Of a stretch of 64,000 bases of DNA, positions 9,945-19,428 are shown piece by piece. The notes beneath the pieces are model-generated. The model was not told the origin of the DNA. It did not search any database and saw only the letters and a program-made list of their open reading frames with translations. A program made the position numbers and the translations under genes. Position 1 is the stretch's first letter. Each line of letters begins with the position of its first letter. The stretch comes from Massilia rubra (GTDB lineage Bacteria > Pseudomonadota > Gammaproteobacteria > Burkholderiales > Burkholderiaceae_D): positions 86,706 through 150,705 of the forward strand of contig NZ_VUYU01000018.1 of the NCBI RefSeq assembly GCF_011682065.1, in the 5' to 3' direction.

Positions 9945-11470
9945 TCGCTGCCGGCCTGATTTTCTTGATGGGCATCGGCAGCGCCGCGGTCTACCTGTGG
10001 CGACGCCAGTGGCTCGACGCCTTGCTGATCCTTGTCGCTGCGGCGGCGCTGGGCGTGATGGTCGGCGACTTCAGGCTGCCGGCGGGGGTGGGTGGAACGC
10101 TGTCGATCGATGCCGACGCCGAAGCGATCGACCTGAATGAGGCTGCGGCCGTGCGGCTCAGCGGCGACGGCCTGTCCGCCGCGCAGTGGCGCGACCTGCC
10201 GGCGCGGCCCTTGCTGTGGGAAGCACCGGCCAGCGAAGTGCTGCACCTCGATTTTCCGCGCGAGCTGACCTTGGGACGCATGTTCGCGCTGACCGTGCGC
10301 CGCAGCCAGGCATCGAGCTGGCGCCTGCAACTGCTGGCCGAGAACAAGCAGGTGATTGCGGACGTCGCCGGCGACGGCGCGGCCCTGACGGTGCACTGGC
10401 TGCCGCCGGTGGCCGAAACGCTGGTGCTCAGCGCGCGCGTGCTCGACGCCAGCGGCAAGGTGATGGCGCAGGGACCGGTGCCGTTTTCGGTGTCGGCCCC
10501 GATGCCGCTGCAAGTGGTGGGGCGATTTGGCGCGCCGTCGTTCGATGCGCGCACGCTCAACGAACTGCTGGTCAACAGCCATGCGGCGCTCGACTGGCAG
10601 GTCGTGCTGGGCAAAACGGTGACCCGTAGCGAAAACGCGCGCGCGGCGCTCACGCAGCCCAATGTGCTGGTGGCCGATGCCGCCCACGTGGAACGCGTGG
10701 GTGACGCTGCGCGCACGGCGCTGCTGGCCCAGGTGGCGGCGGGTACGCCGCTGGTGATCCTGGCGGCCAACGCCGAGGACAAGCAGGTATGGTCACGCGC
10801 GCTGCAGCTCGAACTGCGCGAGCAGGCCGAGGCCAGGCCGTCCGGCGTCCCGCTGGCGCTGGCCTCGGCCCCGCTCAATCCCTCGACTGCCTTGGGCCCG
10901 TGGCGTGCGGCTGGCGACAGGATCTGGACGCGGCCGTGGGAAAAGGGCCGCATCGTCTGGCTTGGCGTGGCCGACTGGCACCGCTATGCCATCAGCGAAC
11001 CGCAGGCGCTCGCGCTGTGGTGGCAGGGTGTGCTCGACCACGCCGGCGTCGAGCGCGCGCAGGATGTGGCCTGGCTCGATCCGCAAGAGATGCCGCTGCC
11101 CGGCCGGCGCCTGGAAGTGTGCGCGCTCGGGGTGCAGGGCAACGTCACCTTCCCTGAATTGAAACAGACGCTTGCCTGGCAGCGCCGCCCGGACAAGGCC
11201 GACGCCTCCTGCGTGGCCGTGTGGCCGCGCAAGGCTGGCTGGCTGGCGATGGAAACCCAGGGCGCAAAGCCCGTCACGGGCAAGCTGTACGTGTACGAGA
11301 AGGCCGACTGGCCCCTGTGGCAAAAGGCGCAGCGGCGCGAGGCTACTGCGCGTTACGCGGCGCGTACGCCGGCTGCCGTGGCGGCGGGTACGGTGCCGCT
11401 GCCGGCGTGGCCGTTCGCGCTGCTGTTCGCGGCGGCGCTGCTGCCGCTGTGGTGGCGCGAGCGGCGCTGA
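9941..11470 (+). CDS. Membrane protein of unknown function, last gene of the MoxR operon
   Basis: 509 residues. Two membrane segments stand at the N terminus (LIFLMGIGSAAVYLW; LDALLILVAAAALGVMVG), a long periplasmic-type region follows, and a C-terminal membrane segment (WPFALLFAAALLPLWW) ends in RERR. This layout resembles the BatB/glutamine-amidotransferase-like membrane proteins that close MoxR-DUF58 operons, but no catalytic motif can be named. It overlaps the preceding gene by 4 bases. The operon appears to end here, 79 bases before the next gene. Confidence 0.65.
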   Translation: MIAAGLIFLMGIGSAAVYLWRRQWLDALLILVAAAALGVMVGDFRLPAGVGGTLSIDADAEAIDLNEAAAVRLSGDGLSAAQWRDLPARPLLWEAPASEVLHLDFPRELTLGRMFALTVRRSQASSWRLQLLAENKQVIADVAGDGAALTVHWLPPVAETLVLSARVLDASGKVMAQGPVPFSVSAPMPLQVVGRFGAPSFDARTLNELLVNSHAALDWQVVLGKTVTRSENARAALTQPNVLVADAAHVERVGDAARTALLAQVAAGTPLVILAANAEDKQVWSRALQLELREQAEARPSGVPLALASAPLNPSTALGPWRAAGDRIWTRPWEKGRIVWLGVADWHRYAISEPQALALWWQGVLDHAGVERAQDVAWLDPQEMPLPGRRLEVCALGVQGNVTFPELKQTLAWQRRPDKADASCVAVWPRKAGWLAMETQGAKPVTGKLYVYEKADWPLWQKAQRREATARYAARTPAAVAAGTVPLPAWPFALLFAAALLPLWWRERR

Positions 11471-11549
11471 CTGCTTGGCAAGTTCGCAACTTCGGGTAAG
11501 ATGCCGTTGCCAATCCGCCCATCCCCCTTCATCCTGGAGTTTCGCCCGC

Positions 11550-12428
11550 ATGGCCGCCCACATCCTGTCACGGCTGTTTTCCTTGCGCCCAAGCGCGGTC
11601 GATGCGCATCTGCTGGGTTTTCAGGCGCGGCCCGGACTCACCGGCCTGGCGCGCTTTGCGATGGAATTTCTCTACTTCGGCCTCAAGGAAGCGCGCGCCT
11701 GCCTGTTCGCGGGGCTGTTTTTTGCGGCCGTGTTCCTGGTGCCGCGTACGGGTTTGTGGGGCGTTGCGCGTTACGACGCGCTGCTGGTTGTCGCCCTCGC
11801 GATCCAGGCAGCGATGATCTGGTCGCGGCTGGAGACGGTCGATGAACTCAAGGCGATCACCCTGTTTCACGTGGTCGGCTTCGCGCTGGAAGTGTTCAAG
11901 ACATCCGGGGCGATACAGTCATGGTCGTATCCGGATTTTGCTTACACCAAGCTGTTCGGCGTGCCGCTGTTCTCGGGATTCATGTACGCGGCCGTCGGCA
12001 GCTACATCATCCAGGCGTGGCGCTTGTTCGACCTGCGCGTCGAGCACCATCCGCCGTTCTGGATGGGGGTGGTGATCGCGCTTCTCATCTATATCAATTT
12101 TTTCACGCACCACTACATCGGCGACTATCGCTGGTATGTGGCGGCGTGCGCGCTCGGGCTGTATGCGCGGTCTTCGGTGATCTTCCGGCCGCTCGATGTC
12201 GAGCGCCGCATGCCCTTGCTGCTGTCCTTCGTGCTGATTGGTTTTTTCATCTGGCTGGCCGAAAATATCAGCACCTTCTTCGGCATCTGGAAGTACCCCA
12301 ACCAGCTCGGTGCATGGTCGATGGTGCATGTCGGGAAGTGGAGTTCGTGGTCCCTGCTGGTCGTGATGACGTTTACGATTATCGTCAACCTCAAGCACAT
12401 CAAGGCGCGGATTCACGTGCCGGCATAA
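11550..12428 (+). CDS. DUF817 family integral membrane protein
   Basis: 292 residues from an ATG preceded by CTGGAG. Eight or so hydrophobic segments fill the protein, with family-typical polar motifs between them: FLYFGLKEARACLFAG, FHVVGFALEVFKTS, GSYIIQAWRLFDLRVEHHPP, NFFTHHYIGDYR and WKYPNQLGAWSMVHVGKWSSW. These match DUF817, an uncharacterised polytopic family. It is not obviously linked to its neighbours: a toxin-antitoxin pair converges on it from the other strand. Confidence 0.85.
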   Translation: MAAHILSRLFSLRPSAVDAHLLGFQARPGLTGLARFAMEFLYFGLKEARACLFAGLFFAAVFLVPRTGLWGVARYDALLVVALAIQAAMIWSRLETVDELKAITLFHVVGFALEVFKTSGAIQSWSYPDFAYTKLFGVPLFSGFMYAAVGSYIIQAWRLFDLRVEHHPPFWMGVVIALLIYINFFTHHYIGDYRWYVAACALGLYARSSVIFRPLDVERRMPLLLSFVLIGFFIWLAENISTFFGIWKYPNQLGAWSMVHVGKWSSWSLLVVMTFTIIVNLKHIKARIHVPA

Positions 12429-12444
12429 GTCCCGATATTCTCAA

Positions 12445-12726
12445 TCAGCGCTGAGGAGGCCATCGGCGCGACGTGTTCACGAGTGCTAACACCCAGATTG
12501 CATCATCATTGATCTCGTATACGAGGCGATAGCTTTCGTGAACAATGAGTTCGAGCGTGCCTCGAATTTTTCCCGGATGCCCGAGAAATGGAAAATCCGC
12601 CAATTTTGCCGCCGCTTGCGAAAAGAGTTCGTCCATGTCCACCGCTGCTGTTACTTTGTCTTTGGCGATATATTCCAATACATCCCATCGATCTTGTTCA
12701 GCTTGCGGCGTCCAGTAAACGTTCAC
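12445..12726 (-). CDS. ParE/RelE-superfamily toxin
   Basis: 93 residues. The RelE/ParE fold is recognisable: VYWTPQAEQDRWDVLEYIA at the start, a middle FPFLGHPGKIRGTLELIVHES, and YRLVYEINDDAIWVLALVNTSR at the end, matching the usual RLVY-x-i-...-i-i-v-H/N-sRr pattern. ParE members poison gyrase and RelE members cleave mRNA; the FLGHPG-R-GT-EL pattern favours the ParE side. Its start overlaps the antitoxin stop by 4 bases, the usual antitoxin-first order. Confidence 0.88.
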   Translation of the reverse strand: MNVYWTPQAEQDRWDVLEYIAKDKVTAAVDMDELFSQAAAKLADFPFLGHPGKIRGTLELIVHESYRLVYEINDDAIWVLALVNTSRRWPPQR

Positions 12727-13007
12727 TTCTTGCCTGCGTTGGCTAATTCAGCGCGGCGCGCGGCGAATCGCGCTTCGACGTCGTCGCTGGAGCTTCCTTT
12801 TCCGGCTTTCATGGATTGGCGCGCGGCTTCCACTTTCAGTCGTAGAAATTCGTCGTATTCCCGTGCTTCTTGTTGTTTTACGACAAATTCGCGCATCATT
12901 TCGCGAACGATCTGAGAGGCGGACCGATGCACTGCCGCTGCTTCAGCCATGAAGTCTTCTCTCAACTCGGACTCAAGTTTCATTGTAAAAACAGCTTCCT
13001 TTTGCAT
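12723..13007 (-). CDS. Ribbon-helix-helix antitoxin
   Basis: 94 residues. The N-terminal part (FTMKLESELREDFMAEAAAVHRSASQIVREMMREF) fits a ribbon-helix-helix DNA-binding domain that dimerises and represses its own operon. The C-terminal half is charged and probably wraps the toxin. A good ribosome site (GAGGTGA) stands in front of the ATG. It is translationally coupled to the toxin downstream, and palindromes that would suit its autoregulation lie just upstream at 13030-13059. Confidence 0.87.
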   Translation of the reverse strand: MQKEAVFTMKLESELREDFMAEAAAVHRSASQIVREMMREFVVKQQEAREYDEFLRLKVEAARQSMKAGKGSSSDDVEARFAARRAELANAGKK

Positions 13008-13029
13008 CTTTCACCTCACGAGAATGATC

Positions 13030-13059
13030 GTATATACAAAGTGTATACTTCGTAAGTAT
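13030..13059 (-). promoter_or_regulatory. Palindromic operator/promoter of the toxin-antitoxin pair
   Basis: A 19-base imperfect palindrome with GTATA...TATAC arms (13030-13048) overlaps a perfect one, ATACTT-CGT-AAGTAT (13045-13059), starting 23 bases upstream of the antitoxin ATG. AT-rich palindromes in this place are typical targets of RHH antitoxins. The site assignment is an inference. Confidence 0.6.
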
Positions 13060-13102
13060 GAACCGCAAGTTTGCGATTCGGTGAAAGCGACGTTCCTGAA
13101 TG

Positions 13103-13132
13103 AAAAAAGGCCACGCCGTCGCCGGCGTGGCC
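13103..13132 (-). terminator. Rho-independent terminator of the TonB receptor gene
   Basis: Perfect 10-base stem GGCCACGCCG/CGGCGTGGCC followed on the - strand by six T residues, 22 bases after the receptor stop codon. Confidence 0.9.
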
Positions 13133-13154
13133 TTGTCATGCAAGGTGGACCAGC

Positions 13155-15632
13155 TTAGAAAGCCCAGTCAACCTTGGCGTACATCTGGCGACCGTTGATG
13201 CCGATCGGGCAGGTTTCCCAGCAACGGGTGAAACCCAGTTGCGGGAACGGCGCGGCGCGCGTCTTGTCCCACTCGGTCGGGTAGGTGTTGAACAGGTTGT
13301 TCACGCCGAACGAGGCGCTGAGCTTCTTGGTGAACGAGTAGCGCAGCGACATGTCGACCAGCCATTTGGCTTCCCAGGTCTGGATGAACGGGGCGGTAAA
13401 GCCCTGGCCCTGCACTGGGCCGTAGTAGTTGGCGCGGGTGTTCACATTCCATGCGCCGGTCGTGTAGTCGGCCGCGATCACGTGCTTCTTGCGCGGCTGG
13501 CCGCGTTCGATCAGGGTCACCTGGGCGTCGTCGAACAGCTGGGCGCCAGTCAGCACCGGCGACTGCGATTTGCGGTTCTTGACTTCGGTCTTGTTGAAGC
13601 CCATCTGGCCCGACAGCACCAGGGTCGAGCCGCTCCACTTGGTGGTGTGCTCGGCCACGATGTCCAGGCCATCCGTGGTGGTGTCGATCGCGTTGGTGAA
13701 GAACTGGGCCTGGCCGACCTTGAGCGGATCGAGGATGGCCTTGATCGGGCACTTGGAGGCCGGCACGCAGTTGCCCGATTCCGGCGCGATGTTACTCGAG
13801 AAAACGATGCGGTCGTCGATGTCGATGCGGTACAAGTCGGCGGTGACCGAGAAGTTCGGCATCGGGCGCAGGATCATGCCGATGCTGGCGCTTTTCGAGG
13901 TTTCTTCCTTGAGCGGAGAGATGCCGAAGGCGCGCGTGACGGTGCTGCCTTCGCGCGCGGTCAGCGTTTCGGTCAGCACGCCGGCCGAATTGAGGTTGGT
14001 CGACACGGAGCTGTAGAACTTCTGCTGCACGCTCGGTGCGCGGAAACCGGTCGAGACGCTGCCGCGCATGCCGAACTGGCGCGTCGGATCGTAGCGCATG
14101 CTCAATTTGCCGGTGGTGGTGTTACCGAAGTCCGAGTATTTTTCGAAGCGCACCGCGGCGGCTACCAGCAGTTTCTCGGTGATGTTGTGTTCCGCATCGA
14201 GGTACATGGCGATGTTGTGACGGCCCTGGTCCACTTCGGTGCCCGGCGTGTAGCCCGGGAAGCCTTGCGCGCCCGATGCCGCAATGCCGCCGACCTGGTC
14301 GAAGATCTTGATGGCCGGGTTGTTCGTGCGGCCGTACTGGTACGAGACCGGGTCGCCCGCTTCGATCGCGTAGTTATCGCTGCGGTACTCGAAACCGGTC
14401 GCCAGCTGCACCGTACGGTCGCCGAACTTGAGCGGGCCGCGGATATCGGCGTTGAAGGTGGTCTGGTTGAATTTGAGCGTGCCGGTGTCGGCTTCGAAGG
14501 GCGACTCGGCGTAGATGCCGCCACCCGGTTTCGGTTCGTACCAGTAGCTGACGTTGATCGAGTTACGTTCGTGGAAACCAAGCTGGCTGCGGCCGTGGTT
14601 CACGCTCACGTCGAACTTCCAGTCGTTGGCCAGGTCGCGTTTGTAGCCGACGGCGAACGAGGCATCCTTCACGGTGGTCATGATGTTCGGCAGGAAGCCG
14701 TTCGGGTACACGGCCGGCACGGTGCGGCCGTCGCCCGCCGAGCGGAAAAAGCCCGCCGAGTCGCCGGTACGCTTGGAGACGCCGCCGAAGGCGTAGAACT
14801 CGCTGCTGTCGTCGATCGGCAAGCCCGCATTCCACCACAGGTAGGCGTCTTTGGCCAGGCTGTCGCCGATGCGCTGGGTCACGCGCGGTGGATTGACGCG
14901 CTCGGAGTCGACGCCGGCGCGGTTGGTTTCGTTGCGGCGGCGGCCTTCGACCGACAGGTTCAGGTAGCCGCTTTCGCCCAGCTTGAAGCCGGTGTTGGCG
15001 CTGCCGGAGATCAGGTCGCCGTCGCCTTCGGAGGTGGTGCCGACGCTGCTGCTCACTTGCGTTTCGTTGGTCTGCTTCTTGAGGACGATGTTGATCACGC
15101 CGGCGATCGCGTCCGAACCGTATTGGGCGGCCGCGCCATCGCGCAGCACTTCAATGTGGTGGATGGCCGACAGCGGAATGGCGTTGATGTCGGTGCCGGC
15201 CGAGCCGCGTCCGATGGTTTGCTGTACGTTGACCAGCGCCTGCTGGTGGCGCCGCTTGCCGTTTACGAGCACCAGCAACTGGTCGGGACCGAGGCCGCGC
15301 AGGGTGGCGGGGCGGATGATGTCGGTGCCGTCGCTGATAAAGGTCGAGGTGAAGTTGAACGAGGGGTCCAGCGTTTGCAGCAGCTTGCCCAGTTCCAGGG
15401 GGCCGGCGGTCTGCATGTCCTTGATGTTGATCAGGCCAACCGGCGCGGCGGTATCGAGCGAGGTCTTGGCGGTCGAGCGCGAGCCGAGGATCACGACGGA
15501 AGCGGGGCTGTCTTCGCCACTGCGGGCGGCGGGTGCCGCGCCCTGCTGCGCGTAGGTGCTGTTAAGCGCGAGCAGGAGCGCCGATGCGAGCAAGGTGCGT
15601 TTAAGGTGCGGGCTGCCTGGGGTATTCGTCAT
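13155..15632 (-). CDS. TonB-dependent outer-membrane receptor
   Basis: 825 residues. Signal peptide at the N terminus (KRTLLASALLLALNSTYAQ). A plug domain follows at roughly residues 40-190: VLVNGKRRHQQALVNV, then IEVLRDGAAAQYGSDAIAGVINIVLKK, which is the classic plug end. The rest is a 22-strand-type barrel ending in AKVDWAF, with the C-terminal phenylalanine needed for insertion by the Bam complex. Such receptors import siderophores, cobalamin or other scarce ligands with energy from TonB-ExbBD. The ligand cannot be read from the sequence, and no transport partner lies next to it. A strong terminator follows. Confidence 0.93.
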   Translation of the reverse strand: MTNTPGSPHLKRTLLASALLLALNSTYAQQGAAPAARSGEDSPASVVILGSRSTAKTSLDTAAPVGLINIKDMQTAGPLELGKLLQTLDPSFNFTSTFISDGTDIIRPATLRGLGPDQLLVLVNGKRRHQQALVNVQQTIGRGSAGTDINAIPLSAIHHIEVLRDGAAAQYGSDAIAGVINIVLKKQTNETQVSSSVGTTSEGDGDLISGSANTGFKLGESGYLNLSVEGRRRNETNRAGVDSERVNPPRVTQRIGDSLAKDAYLWWNAGLPIDDSSEFYAFGGVSKRTGDSAGFFRSAGDGRTVPAVYPNGFLPNIMTTVKDASFAVGYKRDLANDWKFDVSVNHGRSQLGFHERNSINVSYWYEPKPGGGIYAESPFEADTGTLKFNQTTFNADIRGPLKFGDRTVQLATGFEYRSDNYAIEAGDPVSYQYGRTNNPAIKIFDQVGGIAASGAQGFPGYTPGTEVDQGRHNIAMYLDAEHNITEKLLVAAAVRFEKYSDFGNTTTGKLSMRYDPTRQFGMRGSVSTGFRAPSVQQKFYSSVSTNLNSAGVLTETLTAREGSTVTRAFGISPLKEETSKSASIGMILRPMPNFSVTADLYRIDIDDRIVFSSNIAPESGNCVPASKCPIKAILDPLKVGQAQFFTNAIDTTTDGLDIVAEHTTKWSGSTLVLSGQMGFNKTEVKNRKSQSPVLTGAQLFDDAQVTLIERGQPRKKHVIAADYTTGAWNVNTRANYYGPVQGQGFTAPFIQTWEAKWLVDMSLRYSFTKKLSASFGVNNLFNTYPTEWDKTRAAPFPQLGFTRCWETCPIGINGRQMYAKVDWAF

Positions 15633-15910
15633 GTAGATGTCTCGTTTTCGTTTTCATTTTTAGGGAATTCACTGGACACACCCTCGTGGGGCCAGCCAAT
15701 GTGAAAACGATACTACCCGACGAGTTTTGTGACGCGCAACGAGTCATGCGAGAGTGTTGTAAATGCGTGCAATGGCAGCAATCCGTAGCAAAATTTAGTG
15801 CTTGTACCCACAAAACGCTGTAATCTCGACTACGTACCCCGCGCGCGCGCATCACTTATGCGCCCACGCTATATGCTTAGAACCTGGCCCGGTAGAACGG
15901 CGTCAGGTGC

Positions 15911-16684
15911 TTATCCCTGCTGGTCCTGCATCCAGCCTTTCAAACCCGCCACCCAGTTCTTGGCCGGCAGGTTCATGCTCTTTTTAATGGCCCCGGCGCG
16001 TTCGTACAACACGCTAAAGTCGATCGACGGCGCGCGCTTGAACGCAACCACGATGATGTTCGCGTCATGCACTTCGGGTAGCCACACCACCGCATCGAAC
16101 ACCAGCTCCATGTTTTGCAGGTTCTTGTCGTAGTTGGCAAAGTCGCCGAAGACATTGGTGGTCATGATGCCGTCCTCGGACAGGCAATCCATGCAGGCCT
16201 GGTAGAACTCGGGCGAATCGAGCACCGGGCCGCGCGCGTCTTCGTCGTACAGGTCCACCTGCAGCACGTCGACCTTGCCGTGGTTGGCCGGGTCCAGTAC
16301 GAAATCCATCGCATCCATCTGGCGCACATCCAGCCGCGCGTCGTTCGGCGGCAGGCCGAAATGGGCGTGGCAGACGTCGATCACGTTGGGATTGAGCTCG
16401 GCCACCGTCACCCGCGCTTGCGGAAAACGCTGGTAACTGAATTTGGTCAGCGCCGCGCTGCCCAATCCCAGCTGGACGATGTGCTTCGGATGGTCGAGGA
16501 AGAGCATCCACATCATCATCATCTGCACGTATTCGAGCTCGATGTTGTCCGGCTTGGCCAGGCGCATGGCGCCCTGCACCCACGAGGTGCCCAGGTGCAT
16601 GAAGCGCACGCCTTTGAATTCGGTGATGGTGGCCGGCGGATGGCCGGGTGCGTCGAAGCGGGTGGAAGCAGGGGTGGCGGACAT
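15911..16684 (-). CDS. Spermidine-synthase-like (SpeE family) protein
   Basis: 257 residues. The Rossmann methyltransferase-type core of the spermidine synthase family is visible: QLGLGSAALTKF (nucleotide/dcAdoMet-binding loop, about 95), VAELNPNVID (acidic end of strand 2) and DVLQVDLYDEDARGP (about 152), in the place of the catalytic Asp loop. True SpeE would use decarboxylated AdoMet and putrescine. The short N terminus and altered active loop mean the substrate is uncertain; many genomes annotate such proteins only as spermine/spermidine synthase-like. It begins 46 bases after the histidine kinase stop on the same strand and may be transcribed with it or alone. Confidence 0.75.
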   Translation of the reverse strand: MSATPASTRFDAPGHPPATITEFKGVRFMHLGTSWVQGAMRLAKPDNIELEYVQMMMMWMLFLDHPKHIVQLGLGSAALTKFSYQRFPQARVTVAELNPNVIDVCHAHFGLPPNDARLDVRQMDAMDFVLDPANHGKVDVLQVDLYDEDARGPVLDSPEFYQACMDCLSEDGIMTTNVFGDFANYDKNLQNMELVFDAVVWLPEVHDANIIVVAFKRAPSIDFSVLYERAGAIKKSMNLPAKNWVAGLKGWMQDQQG

Positions 16685-16730
16685 CGCGGGCGGGGAAGAA
16701 AAGGGAACCCGATCTTACCATTCCGAGGGC

Positions 16731-18074
16731 CTAGGCCGGCAGGATCAGGGTCACCACCAGGCCGCCGCCGTCGCGGTTGCCGAGTGTGATGCGCCCGCCG
16801 TGCGCTTCGGCGATTTCGCGCGCCAGCGCCAGTCCCAGGCCGGTGCCACTGCGCTTGGTGGAGTAGAACGGCACCAGCGCATTGGTCAGCACCGCGTCGT
16901 TCATGCCCTGGCCGCGGTCCATCACCTCGATGCGCAGCGTGCCATGCGCCTGGCGCACCTGCAGCGTCACATCGGCCGCTGGCGAACCCGATTCGTGGGC
17001 GTTCTTGAGCAGGTTGAGCAAGGCTTGCTCCATCTGGGCCGGGTCGATGCGGGCCGCTTCGACCGGCAGCGCGCCGCTCACCGTCAGCGCTACCTGCGAG
17101 GCCAGCCGGCTGACAAAAGCCGGCCATGGGCATGCTTCGATGCGCGGCGAGGGCAGCTTGGCGAAGCGCGCGTAGCCGAGGATGAAGCTCTCCAGGTGGC
17201 GCGTACGTTCTTCGATGGTTTCCAGGATCTGCGGCAGGCGCTCGGTCTGGCCGCGCCGCACCAGTTCCGCGCCCGAGTGGGCCAGCGAAGCGAGGGGAGC
17301 GAGCGAATTATTCAGTTCGTGGCTGATGACGCGAATGACCTTTTTCCAGGTCTGCACTTCCTGGCGCCGCAGTTCGTGGGTCAGCTGGCGCAGCAGCAGC
17401 AGTTCGTGCTTGCGGCCATTGAGGCTGAAGCTGCGGCGCGCCAGGTGGTACACCTCTTCTTCTTCGCCGTCACCGGCTGTGAACAAGCCGTCCCCGCCAC
17501 GCGCCAGCGCGTCCACCAGCGCCGGCAAGGCCTGGCTGAGAATCGCGGACAGGCGCAGTCCTTCGAGTTTGCGGCCGTCGCCCAGCATCTGGCGCGCCGA
17601 CAGGTTGGCGTAGACGATCGCCCCCGCGCCGTCGCCGGGCGCGTCGGCCACCAGCAGCATGGCCACCGGCGTGTTCTGGACCATGGTGTCGAGCAGCAGT
17701 TCGCGCTGCACCAGCGCCAGGCGCTGTTCGCGCAGCACGTTGCCGAGCGCGTTGTGGGCCGCCACCAGGTCGGCCAGTTCGTCGTTGCGCGGCCAGTGCA
17801 GGCTGAAGGAAAAGTCGCCATCCTTGTAGCTGGCGACGGTGCCTTCGAGCGCGCGAAACATCGACAGGATCGGCCGCAGCTGGGCGCGCACGGCGATCAG
17901 CGCAAGCGGCGCCACGCACACCAGCGACAGGGCCAGCACCACCAGCACACGCCCCGGCAGCAGGTGGTCGAGCCCGAGCGCGATCAGGATGCCCAGCGCA
18001 AGCAGGGCGCCCACCAGGGCCGAGCAGCGCGTGATGAGCGAAAAACGCAGGGGCAAGCGCAGCGACTGGCGCAT
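16731..18074 (-). CDS. Sensor histidine kinase (NtrY-like)
   Basis: 447 residues. Two membrane segments near 11-34 and 43-63 with almost no periplasmic loop, a HAMP-like stretch, a PAS-like region (about 125-215), then the H box RVISHELNNSLAPL with His252. The ATPase domain has the N box (LLNLLKNAHESG), G1 (DRGQGM) and G2 (GTGLGLALAREI). The short loop suggests it senses a membrane or cytosolic signal. Its gene begins 3 bases after the stop of the sigma-54 response regulator, which is its likely partner. Confidence 0.92.
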   Translation of the reverse strand: MRQSLRLPLRFSLITRCSALVGALLALGILIALGLDHLLPGRVLVVLALSLVCVAPLALIAVRAQLRPILSMFRALEGTVASYKDGDFSFSLHWPRNDELADLVAAHNALGNVLREQRLALVQRELLLDTMVQNTPVAMLLVADAPGDGAGAIVYANLSARQMLGDGRKLEGLRLSAILSQALPALVDALARGGDGLFTAGDGEEEEVYHLARRSFSLNGRKHELLLLRQLTHELRRQEVQTWKKVIRVISHELNNSLAPLASLAHSGAELVRRGQTERLPQILETIEERTRHLESFILGYARFAKLPSPRIEACPWPAFVSRLASQVALTVSGALPVEAARIDPAQMEQALLNLLKNAHESGSPAADVTLQVRQAHGTLRIEVMDRGQGMNDAVLTNALVPFYSTKRSGTGLGLALAREIAEAHGGRITLGNRDGGGLVVTLILPA

Positions 18075-18077
18075 CGG

Positions 18078-19406
18078 CTAGCGCGCGATCCCGAGGCGTT
18101 CCATGCGGCGGTACAGCGCCTGGCGCGACAGGCCAAGATCGGCCGCCGCCTGGGCCACCACGCCGTTGGTGCGCGCCATGGCCTGCACGATGGCGTCGCG
18201 GTCCGGTTCCACCTCGACGCCGGGGGCCAGCGTCACCGGCAGCCCCAGGTCGGTCGCCTTGATGATGTCGCCGGCGGCCAGCAGGCTGGCGCGCGCCATC
18301 ACGTTTTTGAGTTCGCGCACATTGCCGGGCCAGGCGTGCGCCAGCAGCGCGGCCTGGGCGCAGTGGTGCAGGCTCTTGCCGCGCGCCAGGAAACTGCTTG
18401 CCAACGGCAGAATGTCGGCCGGGCGCGCCGCCAGCGCCGGCAGGCGCAGTTCGATCACGTTCAGGCGGTAGAACAGGTCTTCGCGGAAGGTGCCGGCGCG
18501 GATCATCGCACCCAGGTTGGCGTTGGTGGCGCTGATCACGCGTACCTTGACCTGGCGTTCGCGGTTCGATCCAAGGCGCTCGAAGCGCCCGGTCTCGAGC
18601 ACGCGCAGGAGTTTCATCTGGCCGGCCAGCGGCAGGTTGCCGATTTCATCCAAAAACAGGGTGCCGCCGTCGGCCGCTTCGAACTTGCCTTCGCGCGCGC
18701 GCGAGGCGCCGGTGTAGGCGCCCGCTTCGGCGCCGAACAGTTCGGCCTCGATCAGTTCGGCCGGCAGCGCGCCGCAATTGAGCACGACGAACGGGCCGCC
18801 GGCCACCAGCGAATTGGCCTGGATGATCTCGGCGATGCGTTCCTTGCCGGTGCCGTTGGGACCACTGATCAGCACCGGCACGTCGGCCCGCGCCACCTGG
18901 CAGGCCAGGTGCAACACGCGTTCGGTGGCGGCGTCCTGCCACACCATGCCGCGCAGGTCGAAGCCCTGTTCCAGGTCGCGCCGCACGCGCCGCTCCTGCT
19001 GCACGCGCTGGCGCAGGGAGCGGTTGGCCTGTCCCAGTTCGATCAGGTTGGTCACCGTGGCGATCAGGCGGTTGTCGTTCCAGGGCTTGGACAAATAGTC
19101 GGCCGCGCCCGACTTGACCAGGTCGACCGCCGCGTCCAGGTGGGTCCAGGCGGTCAAGAGGATCACCGGCAGGTCGGGATGGCGCTGGCGGATGGCGCGA
19201 AACAGCGCCCTGCCTTCCTCGCCTGAGGTGGTGTCGGCCGAAAAATTCATGTCCTGGATGACCAGGTCCACGCGGGTGGCGTCCAGGATGGCCAGGCCTT
19301 CTTCGGGCGAGGTGGCGCGCAGCGCACCGATGTCGTGCAGCGAAAACAGGACATCGAGTGCGATGGCGACGGCGGCGTTGTCGTCGATGATCAATACAGT
19401 AGGCAT
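18078..19406 (-). CDS. Sigma-54-dependent response regulator (NtrC family)
   Basis: 442 residues from the ATG at 19406; an ATG four codons upstream at 19418 is equally possible. Receiver domain with phosphorylatable Asp52, AAA+ domain with GPNGTGKE, a GAYTGA form of the GAFTGA loop that contacts sigma-54, and DGGTLFLDEIG. A Fis-type helix-turn-helix is at the C terminus (VAQAAADLGLSRQALYRRMERLGI). The gene follows the ABC permease by about 10-22 bases and is followed by its kinase. It probably activates the sigma-54 promoter found upstream of the adaptor gene at about 24054-24069. Confidence 0.93.
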   Translation of the reverse strand: MPTVLIIDDNAAVAIALDVLFSLHDIGALRATSPEEGLAILDATRVDLVIQDMNFSADTTSGEEGRALFRAIRQRHPDLPVILLTAWTHLDAAVDLVKSGAADYLSKPWNDNRLIATVTNLIELGQANRSLRQRVQQERRVRRDLEQGFDLRGMVWQDAATERVLHLACQVARADVPVLISGPNGTGKERIAEIIQANSLVAGGPFVVLNCGALPAELIEAELFGAEAGAYTGASRAREGKFEAADGGTLFLDEIGNLPLAGQMKLLRVLETGRFERLGSNRERQVKVRVISATNANLGAMIRAGTFREDLFYRLNVIELRLPALAARPADILPLASSFLARGKSLHHCAQAALLAHAWPGNVRELKNVMARASLLAAGDIIKATDLGLPVTLAPGVEVEPDRDAIVQAMARTNGVVAQAAADLGLSRQALYRRMERLGIAR

Positions 19407-19428
19407 GGCCGCTAGCATACCATCGCCG

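Noticed and set aside
13239..15704. An 821-codon open frame on the + strand
   Set aside because: It is antisense to the whole TonB receptor gene, which has a signal peptide, plug and barrel end; long antisense frames are expected in GC-rich DNA.
16443..19226. A 927-codon open frame on the + strand
   Set aside because: Its translation is rich in Gln, His, Arg and Gly without domains, and it lies opposite the histidine kinase and response regulator genes.
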